13,548 nucleotides of DNA from Candidatus Pacearchaeota archaeon. GTDB taxonomy: Archaea; Nanoarchaeota; Nanoarchaeia; Pacearchaeales; GW2011-AR1. A model generated the notes under the pieces. That model saw only the letters and a list, made by a program, of their open reading frames with translations. It ran no database searches and was not told the DNA's origin. Below are positions 13,254 to 13,548 of this stretch, piece after piece (within the stretch, counting starts at the first letter, position 1; each line of letters starts with the position of its first letter). The stretch covers positions 1 to 13,548 of the forward strand of contig NZER01000277.1 of the NCBI GenBank assembly GCA_002690445.1, written 5' to 3'. Position numbers and translations under genes: made by a program.

Positions 13254-13548
13254 TTATTTCTTCACCAATTTTTCCAACCGCTCAATATAATGCTCTAAAA
13301 GCTTCAACTTTTCTTCTGCCTTCAACGCACGTTTCTGCCACCCATCTGCATCCTCCACCTCTTTTTTTCCTGTCATCAGATATTTAACAGGCCAGCCTTT
13401 TTTGAACAATGCCTTGATGAAGGCACCTGAAAAATCGGATCTGCCTGTGATGATTGAACTTAAATATGTTCTTGAGAATCCTAATTCCTTTGCCAAGTCC
13501 ATTTGGGAGATTTGTTTGTCTCTTATAAGTCTTTGAAATCTCTCAATG
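13254..13548 (-). CDS. XRE/cI-type repressor-like DNA-binding protein (5' end cut by window edge)
   Basis: The frame is open to the right edge; the ATG at 13502 is internal. Reading from the edge: IERFQRLIRDKQISQMDLAK, then ELGFSRTYLSSIITGRS. This is a classic helix-turn-helix of the lambda-repressor/XRE type ('~~~~~~~qIsQ..lA.~lG.Sr.yls.I..Gr'). GAFIKALFKKGWPVKYLMTG follows, as in short phage repressors. The C-terminus is a coiled coil (KRALKAEEKLKLLEHYIERL), likely for dimerisation; no cleavage domain with an Ala-Gly site is present. It heads the operon with the 94-aa protein and the integrase. A lysogeny-control role is inferred from family and neighbours; its operators and promoter lie outside the window. 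Confidence 0.8.
   Translation of the reverse strand, partial: IERFQRLIRDKQISQMDLAKELGFSRTYLSSIITGRSDFSGAFIKALFKKGWPVKYLMTGKKEVEDADGWQKRALKAEEKLKLLEHYIERLEKLVKK

Noticed and set aside
13254..13502. Repressor-like protein as a complete 82-aa gene starting at ATG 13502
   Set aside because: The frame stays open to the edge and the first helices of the HTH domain are encoded upstream of that ATG.

Overview
This window is the late (structural and lysis) half plus the integration module of a temperate, lambda/HK97-like tailed phage with a long non-contractile tail (siphovirus type). I see no host gene. The host cannot be named from the sequence. Base composition is moderate (low-to-mid 40s % GC by eye, not counted), with a strong habit of GGA for Gly and GCA for Ala. 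The fibre gene and the 88-aa gene after it have a wording I associate with phages of marine bacteria; that is a weak inference. A bacterial-type tRNA-Arg(UCU) 3' end, with encoded CCA, marks the probable integration target.

Layout, plus strand 1-11554: prohead protease/major capsid fusion (cut by the left edge); a hairpin; two small head-completion genes; a tail-terminator-like gene; a 47-aa gene; tail tube; tail assembly chaperone G with a -1 frameshifted GT product; tape measure; two tail-tip/hub candidates; a fibre-like protein; an 88-aa protein; a lysis cassette (one-TM holin-like protein, a 61-aa protein, an M15 peptidase); and two small ORFs. Genes are packed with 1-8 base overlaps (ATGA, GTGA, TTGA junctions), which suggests one long, translationally coupled late transcript.

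Positions 11543-11767 look like a phage attachment site: a 45-base tRNA-Arg 3' half flanked on both sides by direct repeats of AACCGTT(CC), the last pair falling in the end of the integrase gene. Minus strand 13548-11747 is a three-gene operon read towards this site: an XRE-type repressor-like protein (cut by the right edge), a 94-aa Cys-rich protein of unknown function, and a tyrosine integrase.

The attachment site sits between the late genes and the integrase, as in a free or circular phage genome, rather than at the outer ends as in a single integrated prophage. The best items beyond routine annotation are the canonical A AAA AAC slip site with a fitting downstream stem in the tail chaperone gene, a second in-phase A AAA AAC at the end of the holin-like gene, the attP architecture, and several small genes. 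I did not find a clearly novel defence or accessory system.
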